A stretch of 64,000 nt of DNA from an uncultured Tateyamaria sp. (GCF_947503385.1 NZ_CANNDO010000002.1:620001-684000), one strand, 5' to 3'; positions 46,875 through 56,167 are shown, counted from the first letter of the stretch. Translations and numbers: made by a program. The notes: a model not told the origin generated them from the letters alone.

Positions 46875-47375
46875 TTACCCGCCCGCGTTGGGCGTGTCAG
46901 GCGGATTGAGCATTTTCTGCATCAAGATCAGGTCAAGCCACTGGCCCGCCTTGTGCCCGACCTGTGGCATATGACCCACCTGCGTAAATCCGTGGCGTGC
47001 GTGAAACCGGATAGCGCCCGGATTGGCGCTGCTTACACCGGCCACCAAAGCGCGGAAGCCATTATACGCCGCGTGCGAAATAACGTGATCCATCAAAGCG
47101 GCACCAAGCCCCTGTCCGGTTTGGTCCGGCGCAAGATAGATCGTGTGTTCGGCGGTCGCCGCATAGCCCGGCCCGGAGCGGAACGGTCCGTATGTCGCAA
47201 ATCCCGCACGCGCAGGCAGCATGAACACCGGGCGGTTTGCGATCAAATCGCGGACCTCCGACGGCGATTTCGGGGTCGTGGTAAAGGTGACGAGTGTGTC
47301 GACGATGATCCCGTTCCAGATGTCGGCAATCCAGCCTGCGTCCTGATCCGTGGCGCGCCTTATGTCAGGGTGCAT
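46875..47375 (-). CDS. GNAT N-acetyltransferase (phosphinothricin acetyltransferase-like)
   Basis: 166 residues, one GNAT domain: IRRATDQDAGWIADIWN, TIYLAPDQTGQGLGAALM with the acetyl-CoA loop QTGQGLG, and HARHGFTQVGHMPQVGHKAGQW as in the Pat/Bar subgroup. The substrate is not assignable; amino acids or methionine sulfoximine are typical. It overlaps the broken VOC gene by 16 bases. Confidence 0.85.
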   Translation of the reverse strand: MHPDIRRATDQDAGWIADIWNGIIVDTLVTFTTTPKSPSEVRDLIANRPVFMLPARAGFATYGPFRSGPGYAATAEHTIYLAPDQTGQGLGAALMDHVISHAAYNGFRALVAGVSSANPGAIRFHARHGFTQVGHMPQVGHKAGQWLDLILMQKMLNPPDTPNAGG

Positions 47376-47970
47376 GTGCCGCGCGGGCCGTCAAACACCG
47401 CCTCCATCCCGATCTCACCGGCTTCGATCACGATCCGGTCGTCCTGTATATGTCGCGCCAAAGCGCCGGCCAATGCGGCCCCATCCGGGTGGCGCAGGGT
47501 GAACCGACGCAGCCGCAATCCCGACGCGTCAAGGCGACCCGCAGGGTGCACCCCCACCGGCCATTCGATCAGCGCGGGCCAGACATTGTCAAAGGGCGTT
47601 GTCCCGTCGGTCGAGACGGCCATGCGCCATGTCAGGTCACCGCGCTGCACGTCGACCGGCGTGCCGCATCCCTGCGGCATCACCAACAATGCGGCGTCCA
47701 TATCCGGCACTGCCGCCGCCCAATTGCTGAGCCGGGCGCGCCCGGCGTATCTGTCCAGATCATACCACCGCGCACGCGCCGGGGGGGCAATCCGGGGTCT
47801 GGCGCGATGGCTTCGAGGTAAAGACCATCCTCCAGCCCGAGCAGAGAGTTGTGCGTGTGAAACACCGCGTGCTGACCACCCGGCTGCATTGTGACCCCCA
47901 ACTGGTGCTCAATATGCGCCTGTGCCTCTGCCAGCGTCGGGGCGCCAACCACAAGATGATCGAGGATCAT
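47360..47970 (-). pseudogene. VOC/glyoxalase-like protein, frameshifted
   Basis: The upstream part starts at ATG 47970 (MILDHLVVGAPTLAEAQ) and runs to about 47788. The downstream part continues in another phase (ARWYDLDRYAGRARLSNWAA, then VPDMDAALLVMPQG) to the stop at 47360. The join is at a run of seven G (plus strand 47781-47787); one more base would restore a single frame of about 203 residues with a glyoxalase-like fold. It could be a real frameshift, phase variation, or a sequencing error. Confidence 0.7.
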
Positions 47971-48360
47971 ATCCACCCTTGCTCCGTTTCGTCGCATCAT
48001 GCAGGACACCGCATGTCCGGAACCCGTTATCGGTGGGCCGATGATGGAAACGCAAGGTCTTTGGGCCCGTCTTGCCACGATCACCCGACTTTTGAGGGGG
48101 AATGGATGCTGGTTCGGGCATATGACTGTCTTTTGTCATATGACGCCTCGGGCGGCGTCCTGCTGATGGTCGCCGCAGACCCCGGTGCGAGGCCGTGCCG
48201 ATCGCCACGTTCTCTGTACAGATCAGCGAAAACGGGGTGTTCTGCGCGGTGATCCATTGGATCAATGACGCATTTTGGTCGGTCTTGAGTCAAAGCGCAC
48301 GTGCTGGACGGCTGCCACGCGCTCATGCGTGTCCAAAATCAGTAGACGGGAAACGACAGG
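47971..48360. other. Gene-free stretch upstream of the VOC gene
   Basis: About 390 bases with no convincing gene. It holds the palindrome-containing direct repeat CATATGAC at 48119-48126 and 48137-48144 (starts 18 bases apart). A 49-codon frame at about 48105-48252 follows a G-rich string but looks unprotein-like. Confidence 0.5.
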
Positions 48361-48385
48361 AAAAAGCGCCCCGAAGGGCGCTTTT
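48361..48385 (-). terminator. Intrinsic terminator after scpA
   Basis: AAAAGCGCCC and GGGCGCTTTT flank a CGAA tetraloop, giving a 10-bp stem with T runs on either strand. It lies 15 bases past the mutase stop and may also stop plus-strand transcription. Confidence 0.9.
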
Positions 48386-48399
48386 GTTGATGGTTTGGG

Positions 48400-50523
48400 T
48401 CAGTCCGCTTGCAGGATGTTCAGGATCTCTTGCGCGGCGGCAGGGATGTTTGTGCCCGGACCAAAGATCGCCTTGACCCCCGCGTCATAGAGAAACTGAT
48501 AATCCTGTTGCGGTATCACGCCGCCGCAGATCACGATGGTCTCGTCCGCTCCGGCGTCCTTGAGCGCCTGTACCAGTTGCGGTGCCAATGTCTTGTGACC
48601 TGCCGCCTGTGACGAGATACCGACCACATGCACGTCGTTATCAATGGCATCTTGTGCGGCCTCCGCTGGCGTCTGGAACAAAGGCCCCACATCCACGTCA
48701 AAGCCGATATCGGCAAAGGCAGTCGCAATCACCTTGGCCCCACGGTCGTGGCCGTCCTGCCCCATTTTCACCACCAACATGCGTGGACGGCGGCCTTCGG
48801 CCTCGGCGAAGTTTTCCACTGATTTCTGGATTGCAGCGAACCCCTCGTCGCCCTCGTAGGCCGCGCCATAGACCCCGGCGAGCGTTTTGACCTCGGCGCG
48901 GTGACGCCCGAACACTTTTTCCATGGCCATGCTGATCTCTCCCACGCTTGCACGTGCCCGCGCGGCCTCAACCGCTTTTTCCAGAAGGTTGCCGTCGGCG
49001 GCGGCGGCATCGCTGAGCGCGTCGAGCGCCGCCTGACAGGCCGCCTCGTCCCGGCTGTCGCGAATGCCTTTGAGCCGCGCGATCTGGGCGTCACGTACGG
49101 CGGCATTGTCGATATCGAGAATGTCGATGTCGTCCTCTTGCTCAAGCCGGTACTTGTTGACGCCGACAATGACCTCTTGGCCCCGGTCGATCATGGCCTG
49201 ACGTGTGGCCGCCGCCTCTTCGATGCGCAGCTTGGGCATACCGGAGGCGACTGCCTTGGTCATGCCGCCCAACTCTTCGACCTCGCCGATCAGCTTCCAC
49301 GCCTCTTCGGCGAGATCATGGGTCAGCTTTTCGACGTAATAGGACCCGGCAAGCGGATCGACCACATTGGTCACCCCGGTCTCTTCTTGCAGGATCAGCT
49401 GTGTGTTGCGCGCGATGCGGGCGGAAAAATCCGTGGGCAGTGCAATCGCTTCGTCCAGCGCGTTGGTGTGCAGCGATTGCGTGCCGCCAAGGGCTGCGGC
49501 CATCGCCTCATAGGCGGTGCGCACGACGTTGTTGTAGGGATCTTGCTCTTGCAGGCTCACACCGCTTGTTTGGCAGTGGGTGCGCAGCATCAGGGATTTG
49601 GGGTTCTTCGGCTCAAACTCGGACATGATGCGATGCCACAGAAGGCGCGCCGCCCGCAATTTGGCCGCCTCCATAAAGAAGTTCATGCCAATGGCAAAAA
49701 AGAACGACAACCGCCCCGCGAATTTGTCCACATCCATGCCCCGCGCCAGCGCCGCGCGCACATATTCGCGCCCGTCCGCCAGCGTGAACGCCAGTTCCTG
49801 CACGAGGTTCGCGCCCGCCTCCTGCATGTGATAGCCGGAGATCGAGATCGAGTTGAATTTCGGCATCTGGTTCGACGTGTAGTCGATGATGTCAGCGATG
49901 ATCCGCATCGAAGGTTCGGGGGGGTAGATATAGGTGTTGCGGACCATGAATTCCTTGAGAATGTCGTTCTGGATGGTCCCCGACAGGGCGGCCTTGTCCA
50001 CGCCCTGCTCTTCGCCGGCGACGATGAAATTGGCAAGGATCGGGATGACGGCACCGTTCATGGTCATGGAAACCGACACCTTGTCGAGCGGGATGCCGTC
50101 AAAGAGGATCTTCATGTCCTCAACGCTGTCGATGGCCACGCCCGCCTTGCCCACGTCACCCACCACACGTTCGTGATCGCTGTCGTATCCACGGTGGGTT
50201 GCCAGATCAAAGGCGACCGATACGCCCTGCTGCCCCGCGGCCAGACCCCGGCGATAAAAGGCATTGGATTCTTCGGCTGTCGAAAATCCGGCATATTGCC
50301 GGATGGTCCACGGGCGGCCTGCATACATCGTGGCCTTCACACCACGAACGAATGGCGCCTGCCCGGGGATGGTTCCAAGGTGGTCGACACCGTCAAGATC
50401 GTCCTCGGTGTAGATCGGCTGAACGTCGATCCCTTCGAGCGTTTTCCACGTCAGATCGTCCAGCGGACGACCGCGCAACTCACCCTCAGCGAGGCTGCGC
50501 CATGCGTCTTTCTTTGATGTCAT
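48400..50523 (-). CDS. scpA: Methylmalonyl-CoA mutase, single-chain
   Basis: 707 residues. The N-terminal TIM-barrel has [20 protein letters not shown] and [17 protein letters not shown]; the C-terminal B12 domain has the base-off motif [13 protein letters not shown] (DxHxxG) near residue 606. It converts methylmalonyl-CoA to succinyl-CoA, the last step of propionyl-CoA use, fitting pccA and pccB nearby. The epimerase is not in this window. Overlaps the sulfotransferase-like gene by 38 bases, and is followed by a strong terminator. Confidence 0.96.
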   Translation of the reverse strand: MTSKKDAWRSLAEGELRGRPLDDLTWKTLEGIDVQPIYTEDDLDGVDHLGTIPGQAPFVRGVKATMYAGRPWTIRQYAGFSTAEESNAFYRRGLAAGQQGVSVAFDLATHRGYDSDHERVVGDVGKAGVAIDSVEDMKILFDGIPLDKVSVSMTMNGAVIPILANFIVAGEEQGVDKAALSGTIQNDILKEFMVRNTYIYPPEPSMRIIADIIDYTSNQMPKFNSISISGYHMQEAGANLVQELAFTLADGREYVRAALARGMDVDKFAGRLSFFFAIGMNFFMEAAKLRAARLLWHRIMSEFEPKNPKSLMLRTHCQTSGVSLQEQDPYNNVVRTAYEAMAAALGGTQSLHTNALDEAIALPTDFSARIARNTQLILQEETGVTNVVDPLAGSYYVEKLTHDLAEEAWKLIGEVEELGGMTKAVASGMPKLRIEEAAATRQAMIDRGQEVIVGVNKYRLEQEDDIDILDIDNAAVRDAQIARLKGIRDSRDEAACQAALDALSDAAAADGNLLEKAVEAARARASVGEISMAMEKVFGRHRAEVKTLAGVYGAAYEGDEGFAAIQKSVENFAEAEGRRPRMLVVKMGQDGHDRGAKVIATAFADIGFDVDVGPLFQTPAEAAQDAIDNDVHVVGISSQAAGHKTLAPQLVQALKDAGADETIVICGGVIPQQDYQFLYDAGVKAIFGPGTNIPAAAQEILNILQAD

Positions 50524-51421
50524 CGTAATGTCCTCTTGTCAGCGGATCGACGGGCCATTCGGCCTCTGTCCGATCCAGATCCTCTGTCAGTGTGGCCAGA
50601 CCGCTTGCACCGGCGGTCAACCAAAACATGTCGTCTGCATAAGCCTCACGGAGCGCCGACACCTCGGCCCTGAAAAACGGGTTCCAGCGTTCGCCCGGGC
50701 CATTGAGCATATCCGGGCGTTCCCCGCGTTCGGCCAGAACGGCGCGCAGCTGTGCCAGATTTGGACGGCGGTTGCGCCAGTCAGACACGGCATCCTGCGG
50801 TGCGCGCCGCCCCAGAATGGCCGAAAGCTGTGCGTCAGGCTGTCCGGCAAAGCGTTCAAATGGCAGCACCTGAATGCGCGCGTCCGGCGCCGCACAGGCG
50901 ATGTCGCTGATGACATCGCGCCACGTGCGCCGGGCCGCACAGATGTGCGACAGGCAATCGCGATCAGGAACGGAATAGCCCCGCACGACACTGTGCGCCG
51001 CCAAAGAGGCCCAGTAGTGATCCAGCGCGCGGATACCGACAACAACCGTGTGCACATCCCCGTCAAAGGCGGCGATGAAACGCGCCAGACGTTCGCCCAC
51101 ATCGTCATACAGTTTGCCGTGCCGCAGATTGCGCACCATCGAGCCCATGATGTTCTCTTCGCTCACCACAAGGGTCTGCGCCCCAAGGTCTTGCTGCACC
51201 ATGTGACGGCGCAGCGCGAGGCGTCCACGCGCGCGGCCCATTGCGCTGCGTCGTGCCATCGGGGTTGGTTGCTGGATACCTGCAAACAGTCCTTTGCGGG
51301 TAATCCACGGACCCCAGCACGCAATGCCCTGCGCCTGCAAAGCAGTTCGGTTGCGCGACAGGTAAGTTTGGAAGGTGGTTGTTCCCGTCCGGTGCGCGCC
51401 GATGTGCAAGACAGTTTTCAT
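50486..51421 (-). CDS. Sulfotransferase-like P-loop protein
   Basis: 311 residues. [20 protein letters not shown] is the 5'-phosphosulfate-binding loop of sulfotransferases (HxxGTTT). [17 protein letters not shown] resembles the 3'-phosphate motif. The start ATG 51421 is right before this loop; the long upstream frame to 52189 is spurious. Its 3' end overlaps scpA by 38 bases, an unusual pairing since it has no evident role in propionate use. Confidence 0.75.
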   Translation of the reverse strand: MKTVLHIGAHRTGTTTFQTYLSRNRTALQAQGIACWGPWITRKGLFAGIQQPTPMARRSAMGRARGRLALRRHMVQQDLGAQTLVVSEENIMGSMVRNLRHGKLYDDVGERLARFIAAFDGDVHTVVVGIRALDHYWASLAAHSVVRGYSVPDRDCLSHICAARRTWRDVISDIACAAPDARIQVLPFERFAGQPDAQLSAILGRRAPQDAVSDWRNRRPNLAQLRAVLAERGERPDMLNGPGERWNPFFRAEVSALREAYADDMFWLTAGASGLATLTEDLDRTEAEWPVDPLTRGHYDDIKERRMAQPR

Positions 51422-51587
51422 GTGCAGTATTCCCCTGATTTCGCCACGCCGGAGCGCCGGATGGCGTGCTGGTTCAACGCACAGATGTGACAACGGAGGC
51501 GTTAGGGGACGATTAATGCTAAAATTGCTGCGAGCGCCCGTCGCAATTGCAGGAAAAGCCGCTACATTGATCCCAACAGGAGGGGTT

Positions 51588-52028
51588 ATGAAACGACTTT
51601 TACCTATTGTTCTCGCAGGATTTTTTGGACAAGCCGCAAACGCCGAGGACGTTGACCCCTTTGCTTTTGTGGGCAGCGATGTGTCGGATTTGAAGCAATT
51701 TGTCTGGGAAAAACGCCCCATCGTTGTCTTCGCCGACAGTCCGAACGATCCAAACTTCGGCTTGCAGATGGAATATCTCGAAGAGCGGGCGCAGGCGCTT
51801 GCCGAACGGGACGTCATCGTGCTGACCGACACAGACCCCGCCGCAGAAGGGCCACTGCGCGAGGCGTTGCGTCCGCGCGGCTTTATGCTTGTGCTGATTG
51901 GCAAGGATGGCGGCGTCAAATTGCGCAAACCATTCCCGTGGGACGTGCGCGAATTGAGCCGCACCATCGACAAGATGCCCGTGCGGCAACGCGAAATCCG
52001 CGAGCGGCGCGGCACCGACGGAAGCTGA
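51588..52028 (+). CDS. DUF4174 exported protein
   Basis: 146 residues. Signal peptide MKRLLPIVLAGFFGQAANAE; then a thioredoxin-like pattern typical of DUF4174 (KQFVWEKRPIVVFADSPND, DVIVLTDTDP, GFMLVLIGKDGGVKL, then RELSRTIDKMPVRQ). No CxxC is present, so it is not a redox thioredoxin. Strong ribosome site AGGAGGGG. Periplasmic by inference. Confidence 0.83.
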   Translation: MKRLLPIVLAGFFGQAANAEDVDPFAFVGSDVSDLKQFVWEKRPIVVFADSPNDPNFGLQMEYLEERAQALAERDVIVLTDTDPAAEGPLREALRPRGFMLVLIGKDGGVKLRKPFPWDVRELSRTIDKMPVRQREIRERRGTDGS

Positions 52029-52079
52029 CCGGTGCGTTCACGGATGATTAAATGCGCGACGCTATCTCCTGCACCGGAC

Positions 52080-52108
52080 TTGAGCCGCGCGATACCCTCG
52101 CTTATATT
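52080..52108 (+). promoter_or_regulatory. Sigma-70-type promoter of the 21-codon microgene
   Basis: TTGAGC at 52080-52085 and TATATT at 52103-52108, with an exact 17-base spacer. This would start RNA near 52115, about 40 bases before the microgene ATG. Confidence 0.6.
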
Positions 52109-52154
52109 ATGACCACAGGCGCAGACAGGCTGCGCCGTATGACAGGAGGCTGAT

Positions 52155-52220
52155 ATGTCTGATACGACCAAACGCCCCACTCCCATCACTGGCCGGAACG
52201 GGCCGCGCCCGGGCTACTGA
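52155..52220 (+). CDS. 21-residue Pro/Arg/Gly-rich microprotein
   Basis: A 21-codon frame beginning MSDTTKRP and ending GPRPGY, with AGGAGG 5 bases upstream, a promoter before it and a hairpin/T-run after it. The peptide is basic and rich in Pro, Arg and Gly, without a hydrophobic helix. The frame overlaps the 3' end of the convergent minus-strand gene by 35 bases. I do not recognise it. A leader peptide, a modified-peptide precursor or a small regulatory protein would all fit. Confidence 0.55.
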   Translation: MSDTTKRPTPITGRNGPRPGY

Positions 52221-52773
52221 TACCCGGGGCTGCGCCCATTTTTTCAAGCGCGCTGACTGCGTATGTGCGTGCGCGTTGCTTCATCTGCAAATAGTCAAGA
52301 TAAGCCAGTTCGCGGTGCACCCGTTTGCCCGCGTCCGTTCCTTCGACAAATTCGGGCAACCGCGTATCGGCAATCTGCGCGTCGATGGCGCGCAGCTGTG
52401 AATAGTATTTCACCACCGGATCAATGACTGTCTTGGGCAGGATGTGGATGTTTTCCAACACAGACCGAAACACCATGTCATTGTCTTCGGATGGCAGGAA
52501 CGGGACATATCCATCCGCAATCCGCGGCTGCATCGCCTCCCAAGCAGCATCCAGATCCTCGCCTTCGAGCACTTCCAGATAGTGTTTGATCTCGGCCACC
52601 AGCGCGCGCTGCACGTCTTCGCGCTGTTCGCGGCGCAGGCGCGCGGCCTCACGACGGTTTTGCGCGCCATTGACGACCCAGCCTACAGCCACAAAGAGCC
52701 CCGCAATGACAGCCTGCCAGATGCGTGGGTCTAGGGCTGCGAGCCAGTCGTATATGGCGCGCAGACCGATCAC
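52186..52773 (-). CDS. Hypothetical protein with N-terminal membrane helix
   Basis: 195 residues. One helix near the N-terminus (IWQAVIAGLFVAVGWVVNG) is followed by a charged, probably coiled-coil segment (RREAARLRREQREDVQRALV) and a helical C-terminal domain. It starts with an ATGA overlap at the pccA stop, so it is coupled to pccA. I do not recognise the family. Its C-terminus overlaps the antisense microgene. Confidence 0.72.
   Translation of the reverse strand: MIGLRAIYDWLAALDPRIWQAVIAGLFVAVGWVVNGAQNRREAARLRREQREDVQRALVAEIKHYLEVLEGEDLDAAWEAMQPRIADGYVPFLPSEDNDMVFRSVLENIHILPKTVIDPVVKYYSQLRAIDAQIADTRLPEFVEGTDAGKRVHRELAYLDYLQMKQRARTYAVSALEKMGAAPGISSPGAARSGQ
52207..52244 (+). terminator. Probable terminator of the microgene
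   Basis: CCCGGG at 52208-52213 pairs with CCCGGG at 52223-52228. A second short stem, GGGC/GCCC at 52227-52237, leads directly into A plus six T (52239-52244). The first stem contains the end of the microgene itself. Confidence 0.55.
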
Positions 52774-54791
52774 TCGAATTCCATGATCACGTCGTCAACG
52801 GCGAGGCTGTCGCCCGCGCCTGCGTTGATCTTGGACACGGTGCCCTTTTTCTCGGCGCGCAGGATGTTTTCCATCTTCATCGCCTCAATGGTGCAAAGCG
52901 CCTGCCCCTCCTGCACCTCCTGCCCTTCTTCGACGTCCACCTTCACCACCAGTCCCGGCATCGGGCAAAGCAGCATCTTGGACGTGTCGGGCGGCAGCTT
53001 TTCGGGCATCAGCCGCGCCAGTTCGGCCTGACGCGGGGTGCGCACATGCACTTTCAATTCGGCACCGCGGGTGCGGATGTTGAACCCGCCCGATACTTTG
53101 CCAACCTTCAGCACCAGCGCGCCACCATCGACAACCATATCCGCGATAGCATCGCCGGGGGTCCAGTCGCCGGACACCCGCAGAGTGCCGCCATCATCGA
53201 ATGTCACAGTCGATCCATCGTGATCAGCGGCAATCGTCACGTCATAGGACTGGCCCTGCACGGTCACATTCCAGTCGGTTCCGACCTTGCGTTCATGGTT
53301 GTCCATCCGGCCCGAAATCCGCGTGCGCCGGATCTCTGCCACCCGGTGCATCGCGGCACAAGCGGCTGCCACACGGCGCAGGTCAGCCTCGGCCAAGGTC
53401 ACCCCTTCGAACCCGTCTGGGTATTCTTCTTCGATGAACGCCGTGGTCATGTTGCCATTCACAAATTTCGGGTGGTCCATGACGGCGGCAAGGAACGGCA
53501 GGTTATGCCCGATCCCTTCGACCTCGAACCGGTCGAGCGCGACGCGCATCGCTTCGATGGCCGTGGCACGATCCGGGCCCCATGTGCACAGCTTGGCGAT
53601 CATGGGGTCGTAATACATGCTGATCTCGCCGCCCTCGTAGACGCCGGTGTCGTTGCGCACCACAGGTGCCTGTGGCACCACGCCCGGCTGATAATCCGGG
53701 CTTTCGGCAGGCGGACGGTAGCGGGTCAGGCGGCCAATCGACGGCAGGAACCCGCGATAGGGGTCTTCGGCATAAAGCCGGTTTTCAATGGCCCAGCCAT
53801 GCAGTTTCACGTCGTCCTGCGAAAGGCTCAGCGGCTCGCCATTGGCCACGCGGATCATCTGTTCGACCAAATCCACGCCGGTGATCAGTTCAGTCACCGG
53901 GTGTTCCACCTGAAGCCGGGTGTTCATTTCGAGGAAATAGAAGTTCTTTGACCCATCCACGATGAATTCCACCGTGCCGGCGCTGGTGTAGCCCACCGCC
54001 TTGGCCAGTGCGACGGACTGTTCGCCCATCGCGCGGCGCGTCGCCTCATCAAGGAACGGGCTGGGGGCCTCTTCGACAACCTTTTGGTTGCGGCGCTGGA
54101 TCGAGCATTCGCGCTCACCCAGGTAAATGCCATTGCCATGCGCGTCACACAGCACCTGAATTTCGATGTGCCGCGGTTGCGTCACGAATTTCTCAATGAA
54201 AATCCGGTCATCGCCAAAGGAATTCGCCGCCTCGTTCTTGGACGACTGGAACCCCTCGCGGGCCTCTTCGTCGTTCCATGCGATACGCATCCCCTTGCCG
54301 CCGCCCCCGGCAGAGGCCTTGAGCATCACGGGATAACCAATCTCGTTCGAGATTTTCACAGCCTCGTCGGCATCCTCGATCAGGCCCATATAGCCGGGCA
54401 CCGTGCTCACGCCTGCCTCTTGTGCGATCTTCTTGGAGGTGATCTTGTCCCCCATTTTTTCGATCGCCCCTTTGGGCGGGCCGACAAAGGCGACGCCAGC
54501 GGCCTCCAGTGCTTCGGCAAATTTGGCGTTTTCGGACAGAAACCCATAGCCGGGATGAACCGCCTGTGCGCCCGAAGATTTGATCGCCTCCATCACCTTG
54601 TCGATCACGATGTAGGACTGGTTGGCAGGGGGCGGGCCGATATGCACCGCCTCGTCGGCCATTTGCACATGCAGCGCCTTGGCATCAGCGTCGGAATAGA
54701 TGGCAACGGTGCTGATGCCCATTTTGCGGGCCGTTTTGATAACCCGGCAGGCGATTTCACCGCGGTTGGCGATCAGGATTTTGTCGAACAT
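52770..54791 (-). CDS. pccA: Propionyl-CoA carboxylase alpha subunit (biotin carboxylase/carrier)
   Basis: 673 residues. Biotin carboxylase domain with FDKILIANRGEIACRVIKTA, the ATP-grasp glycine loop KASAGGGGKGMRIAW, HIEIQVLCDAHGNGIYLGER and EMNTRLQVEHPVTE; then a BT domain and a C-terminal biotin carrier with EAMKMEN. It carboxylates biotin for PccB. Co-occurrence with pccB and methylmalonyl-CoA mutase favours propionyl-CoA over other acyl-CoAs. It is separated from the lipoprotein gene upstream by a terminator, so it should have its own promoter. Confidence 0.95.
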   Translation of the reverse strand: MFDKILIANRGEIACRVIKTARKMGISTVAIYSDADAKALHVQMADEAVHIGPPPANQSYIVIDKVMEAIKSSGAQAVHPGYGFLSENAKFAEALEAAGVAFVGPPKGAIEKMGDKITSKKIAQEAGVSTVPGYMGLIEDADEAVKISNEIGYPVMLKASAGGGGKGMRIAWNDEEAREGFQSSKNEAANSFGDDRIFIEKFVTQPRHIEIQVLCDAHGNGIYLGERECSIQRRNQKVVEEAPSPFLDEATRRAMGEQSVALAKAVGYTSAGTVEFIVDGSKNFYFLEMNTRLQVEHPVTELITGVDLVEQMIRVANGEPLSLSQDDVKLHGWAIENRLYAEDPYRGFLPSIGRLTRYRPPAESPDYQPGVVPQAPVVRNDTGVYEGGEISMYYDPMIAKLCTWGPDRATAIEAMRVALDRFEVEGIGHNLPFLAAVMDHPKFVNGNMTTAFIEEEYPDGFEGVTLAEADLRRVAAACAAMHRVAEIRRTRISGRMDNHERKVGTDWNVTVQGQSYDVTIAADHDGSTVTFDDGGTLRVSGDWTPGDAIADMVVDGGALVLKVGKVSGGFNIRTRGAELKVHVRTPRQAELARLMPEKLPPDTSKMLLCPMPGLVVKVDVEEGQEVQEGQALCTIEAMKMENILRAEKKGTVSKINAGAGDSLAVDDVIMEFE

Positions 54792-54820
54792 GGTGTCCCT
54801 CTTCTTGGCGTGCGCACACG

Positions 54821-54856
54821 CAAAACGCCGCCCCGACTGCTGTCGAAGCGGCGTTT
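54821..54856 (-). terminator. Intrinsic terminator between small lipoprotein and pccA
   Basis: AAACGCCGC (from 54822) pairs with GCGGCGTTT (54848-54856). On the minus strand the stem ends in TTTTGCG. It lies 32 bases past the lipoprotein stop. Confidence 0.8.
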
Positions 54857-54887
54857 GGTTGGTTCAGTCGTAATTCGTGTGGCGGGT

Positions 54888-55091
54888 TTAGCAGTCGCCG
54901 ATGTCGAGCTCGCAAGCCACGATGTTGCCCGCAGCACCAACGGCTGCGCCGGTGACGATGCTGCCGCTTGTGACGGCTGCGGCCCCGGCGCCGACGGCGC
55001 CGCCGATGACCGCGCGTTCGGCCACTGTGTCCCCGCAGGCGGCAAGGCCCATGGCAGCGACGACGGCAAAGGCAACTGGCTTGATAGGCAT
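54888..55091 (-). CDS. Small glycine-zipper lipoprotein (copy 1)
   Basis: 67 residues from ATG 55091 (AAGAGG about 10 bases upstream). Lipobox MGLAACGDT, then a Gly/Ala-rich zipper (AVIGGAVGAGAAAV) and a final VACELDIGDC with two Cys. Paralogue of 55233-55436, equal in length. Probably outer-membrane-anchored; function unknown. Confidence 0.72.
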   Translation of the reverse strand: MPIKPVAFAVVAAMGLAACGDTVAERAVIGGAVGAGAAAVTSGSIVTGAAVGAAGNIVACELDIGDC

Positions 55092-55232
55092 GATCCACAT
55101 CCTCTTGTGTTGTTTTCGTTCCACATGGGAGCAACACAGGACCGGATCAATCGGTTCCGCCGGTTTATTTCTGTTTTGGCAAAGCCCCGCCGCTGACAGT
55201 CGCGCAGATCGGCGGCAAATCGCTGATTCCGC

Positions 55233-55436
55233 TCAACAATCCGCGTCGAACGCGCGGCAATAGACAAGTCCGCCAACGGCACCGGCAACAGCGCCTGCGC
55301 CCACGTCGCCGTCAAAGAGCGCCGTGGCACCTGCCCCGATGACCGCGCCCGACAGGGCCTGTTCGCCAATTGTGTCGCCGCAAGCCGCAAGGATGAGCGG
55401 GGCCGCAAGGACCAGTCCCAAAACCGTTCGTGCCAT
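55233..55436 (-). CDS. Small glycine-zipper lipoprotein (copy 2)
   Basis: 67 residues. Lipobox LILAACGDT followed by LSGAVIGAGATALFDGDVG, a Gly-zipper segment and the end VYCRAFDADC. Same length, lipobox and C..D.C ending as the next gene, so a tandem duplication. ATG 55436 has AAAGGAAC upstream. Confidence 0.72.
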   Translation of the reverse strand: MARTVLGLVLAAPLILAACGDTIGEQALSGAVIGAGATALFDGDVGAGAVAGAVGGLVYCRAFDADC

Positions 55437-55776
55437 TTCCAAAGTTCCTTTCTGTAAGGTGTTACAGAATTGGGAACCGGTTGGTCCAAATTAAACAGAC
55501 AGCCAAACGCATTGCCGTGATCAGGTGTTACAGCCGTGATTTGGGCAAAAAAAGTGGTGGGCAGCTGAACACGAGAGAGTGTGAGCTGCCCACCAGGGGA
55601 AGGGGTACGGAAATGGTACGCAGGACCGAGGGTTATCTGGGGTTCCGACCCTGCACGCCGACGTTGGCACGGGCGTTGCGCCGTGGCAAACGCCGATCCG
55701 CACGCGACGCGGGAATGAGCCGGGTTCCGCCGCAAGCCGGATACCTCCGGCAGGTTTATGCCGACCCGATGAGCCG
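55437..55776. other. Gene-free stretch with terminator
   Basis: 340 bases with no convincing gene. It holds a strong terminator (55547-55594) and a direct repeat GGTGTTACAG near 55457 and 55524, upstream of the two lipoprotein genes. Confidence 0.55.
55547..55594 (-). terminator. Strong intrinsic terminator after the 119-residue gene
   Basis: A perfect 11-bp stem, GGTGGGCAGCT (55556-55566) with AGCTGCCCACC (55584-55594), preceded on the plus strand by seven A (55547-55553), giving seven T on the minus strand. Confidence 0.88.
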
Positions 55777-56136
55777 TCATGGCGTCCAATCGGGGTCAAA
55801 CGCATCCGGAAAGGACGCGCGCGCCACCGCTTCGTCGATTTGCAGCAAGGCGTCGTAATCAGCCGGATCAAACGGGTCCGTCGCAGGAACAACCTCGCGC
55901 CCAAACAGCCACGACAAACGGCCCGCATCCAAGTTGCCACGTTCAAAGGGTGCATCGCCGAAATGCTCCCAAAGCGCTGCAAGAAAGGCGGTGTCCGCCT
56001 TGCGGTCCGCTGAACGACGGTCGCGAAACCGCTCGCGCCGGGTCAACGGCGTGACCCCTTTGGGGTTGGGTCTGCGAATTGTGAATTGAGAATCGGTGCC
56101 GGGCAGACGGCCCGGAAAACCACGATGTTTCAGCAT
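55777..56136 (-). CDS. Hypothetical basic protein
   Basis: 119 residues, start supported by GGAGG 7 bases upstream. Basic N-terminal third (FPGRLPGTDSQFTIRR, RRERFRDRRSADRKAD) and acidic C-terminal half (GREVVPATDPFDPADYDALL). No signal peptide or helix. Not recognised. It lies in the pcc region between small lipoproteins. Confidence 0.65.
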   Translation of the reverse strand: MLKHRGFPGRLPGTDSQFTIRRPNPKGVTPLTRRERFRDRRSADRKADTAFLAALWEHFGDAPFERGNLDAGRLSWLFGREVVPATDPFDPADYDALLQIDEAVARASFPDAFDPDWTP

Positions 56137-56167
56137 CCGCTGCCCTCCGTGGTCTGGAGGGCTGTCA

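Noticed and set aside
46875-47375. Phosphinothricin resistance gene
   Set aside because: The Pat/Bar subgroup is wide, and most members act on other amines or amino acids.
48105-48252. A 49-codon frame after a G-rich string upstream of the VOC gene
   Set aside because: The residue content is unlike a protein and it overlaps repeats; no second line of evidence.
55521-55982. A 153-codon minus-strand frame through the terminator
   Set aside because: It crosses a strong terminator and overlaps the 119-residue gene in another phase.
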